This document shows positions 57,664 through 64,000 of a stretch of 64,000 bases of DNA, in pieces. The DNA is from Peteryoungia rhizophila. Lineage in GTDB: Bacteria; Pseudomonadota; Alphaproteobacteria; Rhizobiales; Rhizobiaceae. Numbering within the stretch: the first letter of the stretch is position 1; every line of letters starts with the position of its first letter. The notes beneath the pieces were generated by a model that saw only the letters and a list, made by a program, of their open reading frames with translations, did not search any database and was not told where the DNA came from. Where the stretch lies: contig NZ_STGT01000004.1 in NCBI RefSeq assembly GCF_004912145.1, forward strand, positions 248,001 through 312,000, read 5' to 3'. Position numbers and translations under genes: made by a program.

Positions 57664-58560
57664 TCACAAGGCACCGATCGAAAAGAGCAAAGGGGCGTAC
57701 CAGCGACGATCTTCGACCAGCCGGAAGCCGACATGGTCAGGGGGAACTCCGACAGAGCAGCCACCGCTTTTCGGGTCGCGGATAAACGAGCTTAAGGGCG
57801 ATCTGTGTTTGCCGGCGGTGATGTAGACGCCGCAGGCTTCGGTTGTGACTGGCTGCCCTTCATTGACGAGGTCGACACGCCGGTTGCAGGTCGTTGTCCA
57901 CTCCCAGATGTTACCGGCAAAATCGGCAAGGCCATGCTCGTTTTCGCCGAAACTGCCATGGGCAAGCGGTGCCGGTTCCTTTGATCTCTTGCGAGCCGCC
58001 TCGCGCTCATAGTCGGCGAGCCAACGCAATGCCGGGTTGCGATTGTCCGGGTCGATACCGAGCGCGTCGTCGGGAAACTTCTGACCCGCGGCAAAGGCCA
58101 ACTCCACATCCCTTGGCAGTCGCCAGATTCCACCGCTCTTTTCCGAAAACCACCGGGCAAAAACCGTCGCGTCGTCATGACTTACGCCGGTTACCGGCAT
58201 GTCAGAACGTGATGGAGTGGCCGATTCCCGGGCAGGACACGCCCCATCGGCCACGCAGGCATCGTAGTCCAGGGTGCTGACCTGATACTTCATGATTGTG
58301 AGAGGAGCCGTCATCACATGATCGGCCTTCGGCCCGTCGACGGCGTATCCAGCGCGGTAAAACTCACCCGGCTGACGGTAGGTGAAACGTCCCGCGGCCA
58401 CCGAAATGGTTTGAGGCGGTGGCATATCGGCGCCACCGCTCATCCGCACGATGCCCGATTGAAACACGAGGGCGGTGGACAAAGCGCTGATGAGCAGAAG
58501 TGGCAGAAGCACCGAGCTGATAGAATTGGCCTGGCTGGGAGTGAGAACGGCGCCGGACAT
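57664..58560 (-). CDS. nirV: NirV, nitrite reductase accessory protein
   Basis: A 298-residue protein. An N-terminal membrane helix (SSVLLPLLLISALSTALVF) precedes an FGE/sulfatase-modifying-factor-like domain: DMPVTGVSHDDATVFARWFS, WRLPRDVELAFAAG, GLADFAGNIWEWT and VGFRLVEDR. NirV is encoded beside nirK in many denitrifiers and probably helps mature or anchor it; the detailed role is unknown. ATG 58560 is used; the extra 14 residues upstream are unlikely. It starts 67 bases after nirK on the same strand. Confidence 0.87.
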   Translation of the reverse strand: MSGAVLTPSQANSISSVLLPLLLISALSTALVFQSGIVRMSGGADMPPPQTISVAAGRFTYRQPGEFYRAGYAVDGPKADHVMTAPLTIMKYQVSTLDYDACVADGACPARESATPSRSDMPVTGVSHDDATVFARWFSEKSGGIWRLPRDVELAFAAGQKFPDDALGIDPDNRNPALRWLADYEREAARKRSKEPAPLAHGSFGENEHGLADFAGNIWEWTTTCNRRVDLVNEGQPVTTEACGVYITAGKHRSPLSSFIRDPKSGGCSVGVPPDHVGFRLVEDRRWYAPLLFSIGAL

Positions 58561-58627
58561 GGCGATTTCCAACGAGTTAGAGGAAGTCCACGGGGTGCCC
58601 ATCGAGCACCCCGTGCAGTCACAAGGG

Positions 58628-59767
58628 TCAGCTTTCCGGCTTCACTACGGCGGTCATCAGATCGTCGTTCCAGTCGCCGGTGACCTTGAAGTGGCCGGCC
58701 GCACCCTTTTCGAAGGCTTCGATCAGGTTGTGGTTCACATAGGCGTAGATGCCCGGCTGCTGGAAGGTGTAGTAGGCAGCGCCCGCAGCACCACCAGGGA
58801 TGAACCAGGTTTCCTGGTCGAGCTCCGGCGGGTTGGCGAATTTGCCGGTTGCCCAGACATAGTCGCCATGGCCGCCGATTAGGTGAGGCCGGGTGTCACG
58901 ATTGGCCTGCGAATGCAGGATCAAGACCCGGTCGCCGACTTCTGCCGTCATCGCATTGTCGCCTGTCAGAGCTCCGACCGCACCATTGAAGACGATGTGG
59001 CTCGGGGTCAGCGTGTTCATCACTTCGAGCACATCCGAATAGGCGTCGCCGGCACTCTCGTACTTCTTGTAATTGCCGTCGGCATCCTTGGGGACATAAA
59101 AATCCTGCTCGCCGACATAGTATACCTTGTCATAAGGCAGATCATTGCCCTTGTGGTCCTTGAGACCGTCGCGCGGCAAGACCGTGATTGCGCCATTCAT
59201 GCCAGCGGTCACGTGCCACGGCACCATTCCGGGAGGTGCGCAATGGTAGACGAAGACGCCGGCCTTGGTAGCCTTGAAGCGCAAGACGGCTGTCTCGCCG
59301 GGATTAACAAGGGTCAGGGCACCGCCGCCAAGCGCACCGGTTGCCGAATGGAAGTCAATATTGTGCTGCAGGCTGTTGGTGTCGGGGTTGATAAGCGTCA
59401 CCTCGACATAGTCTCCTTCATGGACGACCATCATCGGGCCGGGGACCGAGCCGTTGAAGGTCATGGCATGGACCTCGGTGCCTGCATCGTCAACGACGAT
59501 CTTCTTTTCTTCAATGGTGAGCGTGAACTCGACGACCTTGGGCGCGCCTTCGGCCTTTTGGCTATGCGCATGCACGAAGGGAGGTGCGACCAGATCGACC
59601 TTCACCCGCTCCAGCTTGGCGATGTCACCGGCAACGGCGGCGGCATTCGTTTTAATGTCGCCACCTTCGGCGCGTGCCACAGTCCCTGTCAGAACAGGGA
59701 TAAGCGCGCTTGCAAAGACAGCCCCCGCAAGCATTGTTCTTCTGGTCAAATTCAGGCTCTGGGTCAT
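58628..59767 (-). CDS. nirK: Copper-containing nitrite reductase
   Basis: A 379-residue periplasmic enzyme reducing nitrite to nitric oxide. Twin-arginine signal [20 protein letters not shown]. Type 1 copper ligands are His in LQHNIDFH, Cys and His in [13 protein letters not shown], and Met in TAGMNG. Type 2 ligands are His in DFHSATG, His in VYHC and His in YVNHNLIEA. This is the class I form of rhizobia. The promoter region holds an NnrR-type box 79 bases before the ATG and a FixK box further upstream. Confidence 0.93.
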   Translation of the reverse strand: MTQSLNLTRRTMLAGAVFASALIPVLTGTVARAEGGDIKTNAAAVAGDIAKLERVKVDLVAPPFVHAHSQKAEGAPKVVEFTLTIEEKKIVVDDAGTEVHAMTFNGSVPGPMMVVHEGDYVEVTLINPDTNSLQHNIDFHSATGALGGGALTLVNPGETAVLRFKATKAGVFVYHCAPPGMVPWHVTAGMNGAITVLPRDGLKDHKGNDLPYDKVYYVGEQDFYVPKDADGNYKKYESAGDAYSDVLEVMNTLTPSHIVFNGAVGALTGDNAMTAEVGDRVLILHSQANRDTRPHLIGGHGDYVWATGKFANPPELDQETWFIPGGAAGAAYYTFQQPGIYAYVNHNLIEAFEKGAAGHFKVTGDWNDDLMTAVVKPES

Positions 59768-59845
59768 AATCTTTTCTCCTTGTCGTGCAGTGAGCGTTTC
59801 GCCCGAACTGTTGAGACTGTTTTACTTCACGTCGCCCAGTTTTAT

Positions 59846-59859
59846 TTGTCCTGGAACAA
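59846..59859 (-). promoter_or_regulatory. NnrR-type box before nirK
   Basis: TTGTCCTGGAACAA, a TTG-N8-CAA near-palindrome without the TTGAT core of FixK sites. It lies 79 bases before the nirK ATG, a fitting position for NO-dependent activation by NnrR encoded nearby. Confidence 0.6.
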
Positions 59860-59921
59860 AGAACTAATGAGGAGAGTGCGTCATTCAGCCGCCGATCAAA
59901 TAATAGTTTTGCCGGGGCCCT

Positions 59922-59935
59922 TTGATCGAGATCAA
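59922..59935. promoter_or_regulatory. Perfect FixK/FNR box between nirK and nnrS
   Basis: TTGATCGAGATCAA, exactly TTGAT-N4-ATCAA. It is 38 bases before the nnrS ATG and 155 bases before nirK. Being symmetrical it can serve either gene; the distance suggests nnrS foremost. Confidence 0.7.
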
Positions 59936-59972
59936 TTACTTTGCGTGAAAGTCTCTGAGCAGCGTCGAAGGA

Positions 59973-61238
59973 ATGTTTTTGAAAGCGATTTCCATGAAGG
60001 AAAAGGAACGAATAACCAGTGGCGGGATCCCGCGAGGCCTGGGGCGCGACGGCCTCGTTCTGCTGTCCTATGGCTTCCGGCCTTTTTATCTCGGCGCGCC
60101 TTTATGGGCCATTGCGACCATCGCAATCTGGATTTGCGCGACGAACGGCTGGCTTGAGGTGGCGGAAGTCTACGGCCAATCCGCTTGGCACGCGCATGAA
60201 CTGCTGTTCGGCTTCATGCCGGCCGTTCTGGTCGGATACTTGATGACAACAGTTCCAAACTGGACCGGTCGCTTTCCCCTGTCTGGTAGACCGCTTGCGG
60301 GACTTGCCTTCATCTGGATCGCGGGTCGCATTTCCATGCTGATGGTCGCAGAAACATCGGCCTTCATCACCCTTCTGATCGACTGGATCTTCCTTCCACT
60401 CTTCGCCTATTTCTGTTTGAGGGAGGTCTGGGTCGCGAGGCGGATTGCGGATGCCAAGCCAATCCTTTGCCTCACGTCTCTCGCCCTTATCAATGGCGGG
60501 TTCCACATCGTTGCCATGAACGGAGGGGATGTGGGGGCCTGGGCGCGGGCAGGCCTTTCCGTCTATATCCTGTTGATCACGGCGACCACGAGCAAGCTCA
60601 TCCCGAGCTTTACAAATAACTGGCTTGCCCAGGCAGGCAGGTCACGCCTCGCGCCTACAAGTCGCATAATTGATCGTTTTGTCCTGATCGCCACATTCCT
60701 TGCAGCGATGATCTGGACCTTCGAACCGTTTGGTCCACTCACGGCCATCATGGCCCTTGTCGCAGCCAGCTTGCACCTCTTGCGCGCAGCAAGATGGTTC
60801 AGGCCAATCATCCTGCGATCGTCGATGATCGCAGCGATGCAGGTGTCTTACGGCTTCATGGCTATCGGGCTGTTGGGGATTGCAGCAACCGCGTTCGGCA
60901 TGCTTGGCCCGCTCGCTGCAATTCATCTTCTTGCCATCGCTGCTGTGACGGGAATGATGCTTGCAATCATGATGCGTTCGATCAGGCTTCATACCGGTCG
61001 AAACGAAAAATTCTCCTGGTGCCAGTGGCTATCCGTTCCATGCCTGCTTATCGCGGCAAGCTTGCGCATAACAGCCGATTTCATTCCCGGACACTATGCG
61101 CCGTTTATCGCTGCGTCGGGACTGTTCTGGATTGCCGCCTTTGTCTTCTTTCTTGGCGACAACGCAGGTCTCCTATGCCACGTTCAGCGACAACCCGGTC
61201 GTCAACCTTCACCGCCAACGCGGATCAACATGCGATAG
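59973..61238 (+). CDS. nnrS: NnrS, heme-copper membrane protein
   Basis: A protein of about 421 residues with twelve hydrophobic helices, of the NnrS family that protects against nitrosative stress and is induced by NO. It shows LSYGFRPFYLGAPLWAIATI, YGQSAWHAHELLFGFMPAVL, VGYLMTTVPNWTGR and LITATTSKLIPSFTNNWLA, the usual His- and Arg-rich motifs. The start is uncertain: ATG 59973 touches AAGGA, TTG 59979 has better spacing and ATG 59994 is also possible. The 3' end overlaps the convergent DUF2249 gene by 37 bases. Confidence 0.87.
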   Translation: MFLKAISMKEKERITSGGIPRGLGRDGLVLLSYGFRPFYLGAPLWAIATIAIWICATNGWLEVAEVYGQSAWHAHELLFGFMPAVLVGYLMTTVPNWTGRFPLSGRPLAGLAFIWIAGRISMLMVAETSAFITLLIDWIFLPLFAYFCLREVWVARRIADAKPILCLTSLALINGGFHIVAMNGGDVGAWARAGLSVYILLITATTSKLIPSFTNNWLAQAGRSRLAPTSRIIDRFVLIATFLAAMIWTFEPFGPLTAIMALVAASLHLLRAARWFRPIILRSSMIAAMQVSYGFMAIGLLGIAATAFGMLGPLAAIHLLAIAAVTGMMLAIMMRSIRLHTGRNEKFSWCQWLSVPCLLIAASLRITADFIPGHYAPFIAASGLFWIAAFVFFLGDNAGLLCHVQRQPGRQPSPPTRINMR

Positions 61239-61726
61239 GCACGCTTTGACGCGTCGAGATTGCCGACCCATTGGTGACCGCGTTTTTCCAGCTCCGCGCC
61301 GAGAAAGCGCGATTCCTCTGAAAACACCGCGAAGAGCACTTCGCCTGGCTCCATGAGCTCAATCAGCGAGAGGACTTTCTCCATGGGTGCCGGGGGCTGT
61401 TGTTCTGTAAGGTCGGTTCTCCACAAAGGATCAGGCCAAGCCGCCGCTTCCTCGGCACCGATCGAATGGAGAACTTCTGCAGAAATGTCTGGCGCCGGAA
61501 TGAACAAAACCTCCCACTCGCCGCCATCCAACTCCTTGAGTTCGGCCGAATAGCCGCGGCGCGCCATGACGCTCAACAGCGGCATCGGGCGGAAGGTTGC
61601 AAGCAGGCGCAAACCTTCCCCTGGCTTCAACGCCTGAACCGCATGCATGATCGCAGGAAATGGCTCACCTCCGTCACGAAGGATGGGCCGCACGTCGAGT
61701 TCTTTGAAGTTGGCTGTCGTCGACAT
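61202..61726 (-). CDS. DUF2249 protein, two tandem domains
   Basis: A 174-residue cytoplasmic protein with two DUF2249 copies: ELDVRPILRDGGEPFPAIMH, VQALKPGEGLRLLATFRPMP, then a second SLIELMEPGEVLFAVFSEES. DUF2249 proteins are common beside nir/nor genes and are thought to act in NO or redox handling, without a proven function. GGGAGGTCAA precedes ATG 61726. It follows the single-domain copy by 86 bases. Confidence 0.7.
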   Translation of the reverse strand: MSTTANFKELDVRPILRDGGEPFPAIMHAVQALKPGEGLRLLATFRPMPLLSVMARRGYSAELKELDGGEWEVLFIPAPDISAEVLHSIGAEEAAAWPDPLWRTDLTEQQPPAPMEKVLSLIELMEPGEVLFAVFSEESRFLGAELEKRGHQWVGNLDASKRAYRMLIRVGGEG

Positions 61727-61812
61727 TTGACCTCCCAATTTTCGACTTCACCTGTCCGATCACGATGAATGTGCGTGGAGCAACCGCTGTTGACCGATCG
61801 CTCCCATGCAGT

Positions 61813-62094
61813 TCAATGACCACCACCGCAGTTGCAGTTGCAGCCTTCGTGTTTCTTCCGGCGAATGCGGACTTCCCATATCTCGGGACCACGGGAAAGG
61901 TATTCCCACCCGAACATCCCATCATAATGCATCTCGAGATGGTAGTAGAGCGGAACCGGATCATGATCGACGGTCAAGATCAACTGATAATCCGGAAGCA
62001 GCGAATTCAACATTCCGAATATACGGGGATGCCTCTCCACGCGCGGAATTTCGCGCACGTCGAGCTTGAGAGTTTGATCTTCAACAACAGTCAT
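61813..62094 (-). CDS. DUF2249 protein with Cys-rich tail
   Basis: A protein of 93 residues (or 127 if TTG 62196, which has GAGG six bases before it, is the start). The DUF2249 domain reads LKLDVREIPRVERHPRIFGM, LTVDHDPVPLYYHLEMHYDG and FGWEYLSRGPEIWEVRIRR. It ends KKHEGCNCNCGGGH, a three-Cys, His-terminated tail suited to binding a metal. It is divergent from hemN across a region with an NnrR-type box. The function is not known; association with denitrification is by position. Confidence 0.68.
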   Translation of the reverse strand: MTVVEDQTLKLDVREIPRVERHPRIFGMLNSLLPDYQLILTVDHDPVPLYYHLEMHYDGMFGWEYLSRGPEIWEVRIRRKKHEGCNCNCGGGH

Positions 62095-62221
62095 TCGCTG
62101 GCTTTCTTCAATGCAGGTTTGCGGGGTCGCATGCAGCTTAGGCTGCACCACAGGATACTGAAGTACCGGTGCACGGGCTTCGTTGTGCTGTGACAAGCAA
62201 AACCTCGAAAGCCTATCCTCT

Positions 62222-62235
62222 TTGCCTTTCGACAA
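62222..62235. promoter_or_regulatory. NnrR-type box before hemN
   Basis: TTGCCTTTCGACAA, TTG-N8-CAA. It is centred 60 bases before the hemN ATG, which allows a -41 placement for that gene. It is less well placed for the divergent DUF2249 gene. Confidence 0.5.
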
Positions 62236-62287
62236 CGAAGTCCTTCGGCGAGCGGCTATCGTTGCGGCATGAAACCGGAGCGATATC

Positions 62288-63640
62288 ATGAACGCAGAGA
62301 TTATCCGCCGTTACGGCGAAAGCCGCTTGCCCCGTTACACGAGCTATCCGACCGCCCCCCGCTTCTCGCCCAGTATCGGAGCCGGCACCTATCGTGACTG
62401 GCTGGCCACCGTGCCGAAAAGCGATCCGGTGTCACTTTATCTTCACGTGCCCTTCTGTCGATCCTTGTGCTGGTATTGCGGCTGCCACACCACGATCACC
62501 CAGAAAGATGCGCCAATCCTCGACTATCTGACCGTTTTGAAACAGGAAATCAGACTGGTGGCGAAAGCCATCGGGCAGCGACAGGATGTCAGCGACATTC
62601 ACTTCGGCGGCGGCACGCCCACCATCATGACGCCAGAGGAATTCCTCGACCTCACTGCGACGCTCGCCGCAGCTTTTGGCATTGGCGGAGCGACCGAATT
62701 TGCGGTGGAAATAGATCCGAGAACACTGACCGTAGAAATGTCAGAGGCACTGGGCGAGGCGGGGATAACTCGGGCCAGCCTTGGCGTTCAGAGTTTCGAT
62801 CCCAAGGTGCAGAAAGCAATCAATCGCATCCAGTCAGCAGATCAGACGGAAACAGCCCTTTCGAACCTGCGCAAGGCCGGAGCCAGAAGTGTCAACTTCG
62901 ACCTGATCTATGGTTTGCCGCATCAGAATGTCGACTCTGCAATTGAAACTGCCCGTGTGGCCTCGGCCATGCGCCCTGAACGCTTCGCCGTCTTCGGTTA
63001 CGCCCATGTCCCGGCCTTCAAGAAGCATCAACGCCTGATCGACACGGCAGCGCTCGGCGACGCCCATGAACGACATGCGCAGGCGGAAGCCATCGCCACA
63101 ACCCTGTGCGAAGCCGGGTATCGACGGATCGGTCTCGACCATTTTGCGCTTCCTGAGGATCAGCTTTCGATCGCCGCCGATCGCCAGGCGCTGCACCGCA
63201 ACTTCCAGGGATATACGACCGACACCGCATCAACGCTGATCGGGTTCGGCTCCTCGGCGATCGGACGCCTTGCCGAAGGCTACGCGCAAAACGATGTCGC
63301 CATTGGCCGCTATGCAAGTCTCATCTCATCCGGTGAACTGGCCACGTCGAAAGGCTATCGCTTGACCCAAGAAGACCGCGTCCGCGCCTGGATCATCGAA
63401 CGGCTGATGTGCAACTTCCAGGTGGATTTTTCAGCCATGCCGGATGGCTTTGAGCTTCCGGACGAGAGCTTCGGAAAAGCCAATCTGCCGCTCAAGACCT
63501 TGTTAGAGGAAGGTATCGTCAGCTGGCGTGGCGATATGCTCAGCGTCGACACAAAGCACAGGTTCCTCGTTCGAACGGTGGCGTCGTGCTTTGATGCCTA
63601 TCTCGGCGAAACGGGCAGAACACACGCCACGGCGGCCTGA
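62288..63640 (+). CDS. hemN: Oxygen-independent coproporphyrinogen III dehydrogenase
   Basis: A 450-residue radical-SAM enzyme converting coproporphyrinogen III to protoporphyrinogen IX without oxygen. The N-terminal YGESRLPRYTSYPTAPRFSP is diagnostic. The iron-sulfur cluster is CRSLCWYCGC, followed by HFGGGTPTIMTPEE, EIDPRTLT and GVQSFDPKVQKAINRIQ. CGGAG lies before ATG 62288. Anaerobic heme supply supports the cytochromes of nap and nor; copies of hemN are standard in rhizobial denitrification islands. Confidence 0.93.
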   Translation: MNAEIIRRYGESRLPRYTSYPTAPRFSPSIGAGTYRDWLATVPKSDPVSLYLHVPFCRSLCWYCGCHTTITQKDAPILDYLTVLKQEIRLVAKAIGQRQDVSDIHFGGGTPTIMTPEEFLDLTATLAAAFGIGGATEFAVEIDPRTLTVEMSEALGEAGITRASLGVQSFDPKVQKAINRIQSADQTETALSNLRKAGARSVNFDLIYGLPHQNVDSAIETARVASAMRPERFAVFGYAHVPAFKKHQRLIDTAALGDAHERHAQAEAIATTLCEAGYRRIGLDHFALPEDQLSIAADRQALHRNFQGYTTDTASTLIGFGSSAIGRLAEGYAQNDVAIGRYASLISSGELATSKGYRLTQEDRVRAWIIERLMCNFQVDFSAMPDGFELPDESFGKANLPLKTLLEEGIVSWRGDMLSVDTKHRFLVRTVASCFDAYLGETGRTHATAA

Positions 63641-63660
63641 GAAAAAGAGACGAGAATGAG

Positions 63661-63692
63661 AAAGCCCGGCCCGATCGCTCGGTCCGGGCTTT
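63661..63692. terminator. Bidirectional terminator between hemN and norD
   Basis: AAAGCCCGG and CCGGGCTTT form a stem with an inner CCGATCGCTCGG extension, and T/A runs lie on both sides. It can end both the hemN transcript and the convergent norD transcript. Confidence 0.75.
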
Positions 63693-63711
63693 CCCTTTGC
63701 GCGATCGCGGA

Positions 63712-64000
63712 TCAGCGAACGAGCGCGCGGTAGATCTGCGGCAGTGCGGCCGGCAGGCGCCGGATATCGGGCACGACGGCGTAGCCGTGATGACCAAAGA
63801 CGGCGGGTACGTAAGTCTTGGCATCCTGATCGACGGTGACACCGAAAACGTGAATGCCGAAGCGACGGGCCTCGGTGACTGCCCGTCGGGTATCTTCAAG
63901 CGCGAAACGCCCTTCATAGTGATCCACGTCATTCGGTTTTCCGTCGGTCAGAACAAGCAGCAGGTGCTTTCTGTTGGGGCGCTCTGCAAGCTTGGCCGTT
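63712..64000 (-). CDS. norD: NorD, nitric oxide reductase accessory protein (3' part)
   Basis: The C-terminal 95 residues of a gene running beyond the window: KLAERPNRKHLLLVLTDGKP, NDVDHYEGRFALEDTRRAVT, EARRFGIHVFGVTVDQDAKT and LPAALPQIYRALVR. LLLVLTDGKPND is the last strand and metal loop of a von Willebrand A domain, as in NorD/CbbO-type partners of the AAA protein NorQ. NorD matures the cytochrome-c nitric oxide reductase. The rest of nor (norCBQ) is expected beyond 64000. Confidence 0.82.
   Translation of the reverse strand, partial: TAKLAERPNRKHLLLVLTDGKPNDVDHYEGRFALEDTRRAVTEARRFGIHVFGVTVDQDAKTYVPAVFGHHGYAVVPDIRRLPAALPQIYRALVR

Overview
The window is high-GC alphaproteobacterial DNA, most likely from a Rhizobiaceae member (Rhizobium, Agrobacterium or Ensifer type). 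Support comes from FixL/FixJ/FixK-type regulators, a nap-nirK-nnr-nor denitrification block, a SmoEFGK/MtlK polyol operon, a protein of the Atu4866 family and EcfG-like promoters (GGAAC-N16-xGTT). Many broken genes and IS3-family remains suggest an accessory replicon (plasmid or chromid); this is inference. No rRNA, complete tRNA, CRISPR array or replication origin was seen.

0-7 kb: a minus-strand siderophore-iron operon with TonB receptor, binding protein, double-length permease and ATPase, joined by overlapping start/stop codons. An AraC regulator lies upstream. A fifth gene, an ABC exporter, is decayed and cut off near the window edge.

7-27 kb: an accessory, stress-like region. It holds a YciF-type ferritin-like protein, a zinc alcohol dehydrogenase, a 3-methyladenine DNA glycosylase, an MHYT hybrid histidine kinase, a GGDEF diguanylate cyclase, HU, an ArsR regulator, a chemoreceptor, two secreted low-complexity proteins and several very small genes. 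An internally deleted IS3 element and a second transposase fossil sit in the middle. EcfG-type promoters are visible before three genes.

28-36 kb: a patchwork of SDR, TetR, LysR, VOC and hydroxyacid dehydrogenase genes, among them an SDR/LysR divergent pair in which both members are frameshifted, and a chimeric MDR/AraC remnant.

36-45 kb: a polyol (sorbitol/mannitol type) ABC transporter operon with MtlK-type dehydrogenase, a SorC-family regulator and an FGGY kinase. It is followed by a toxin-antitoxin pair whose toxin is frameshifted.

45-64 kb: an EamA permease, two Rnk-like proteins, then the low-oxygen and denitrification cluster. This comprises fixL-fixJ, a receiver-like orphan, fixK, napEFDABC, pseudoazurin, nnrR, nirV, nirK, nnrS, two DUF2249 proteins, hemN and the 3' end of norD. 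FixK/FNR and NnrR-type boxes lie before nirK/nnrS, pseudoazurin and hemN. The inferred logic is oxygen (FixLJ to FixK) plus nitric oxide (NnrR) control of periplasmic nitrate reductase, copper nitrite reductase, electron donor, assembly factors and anaerobic heme synthesis.
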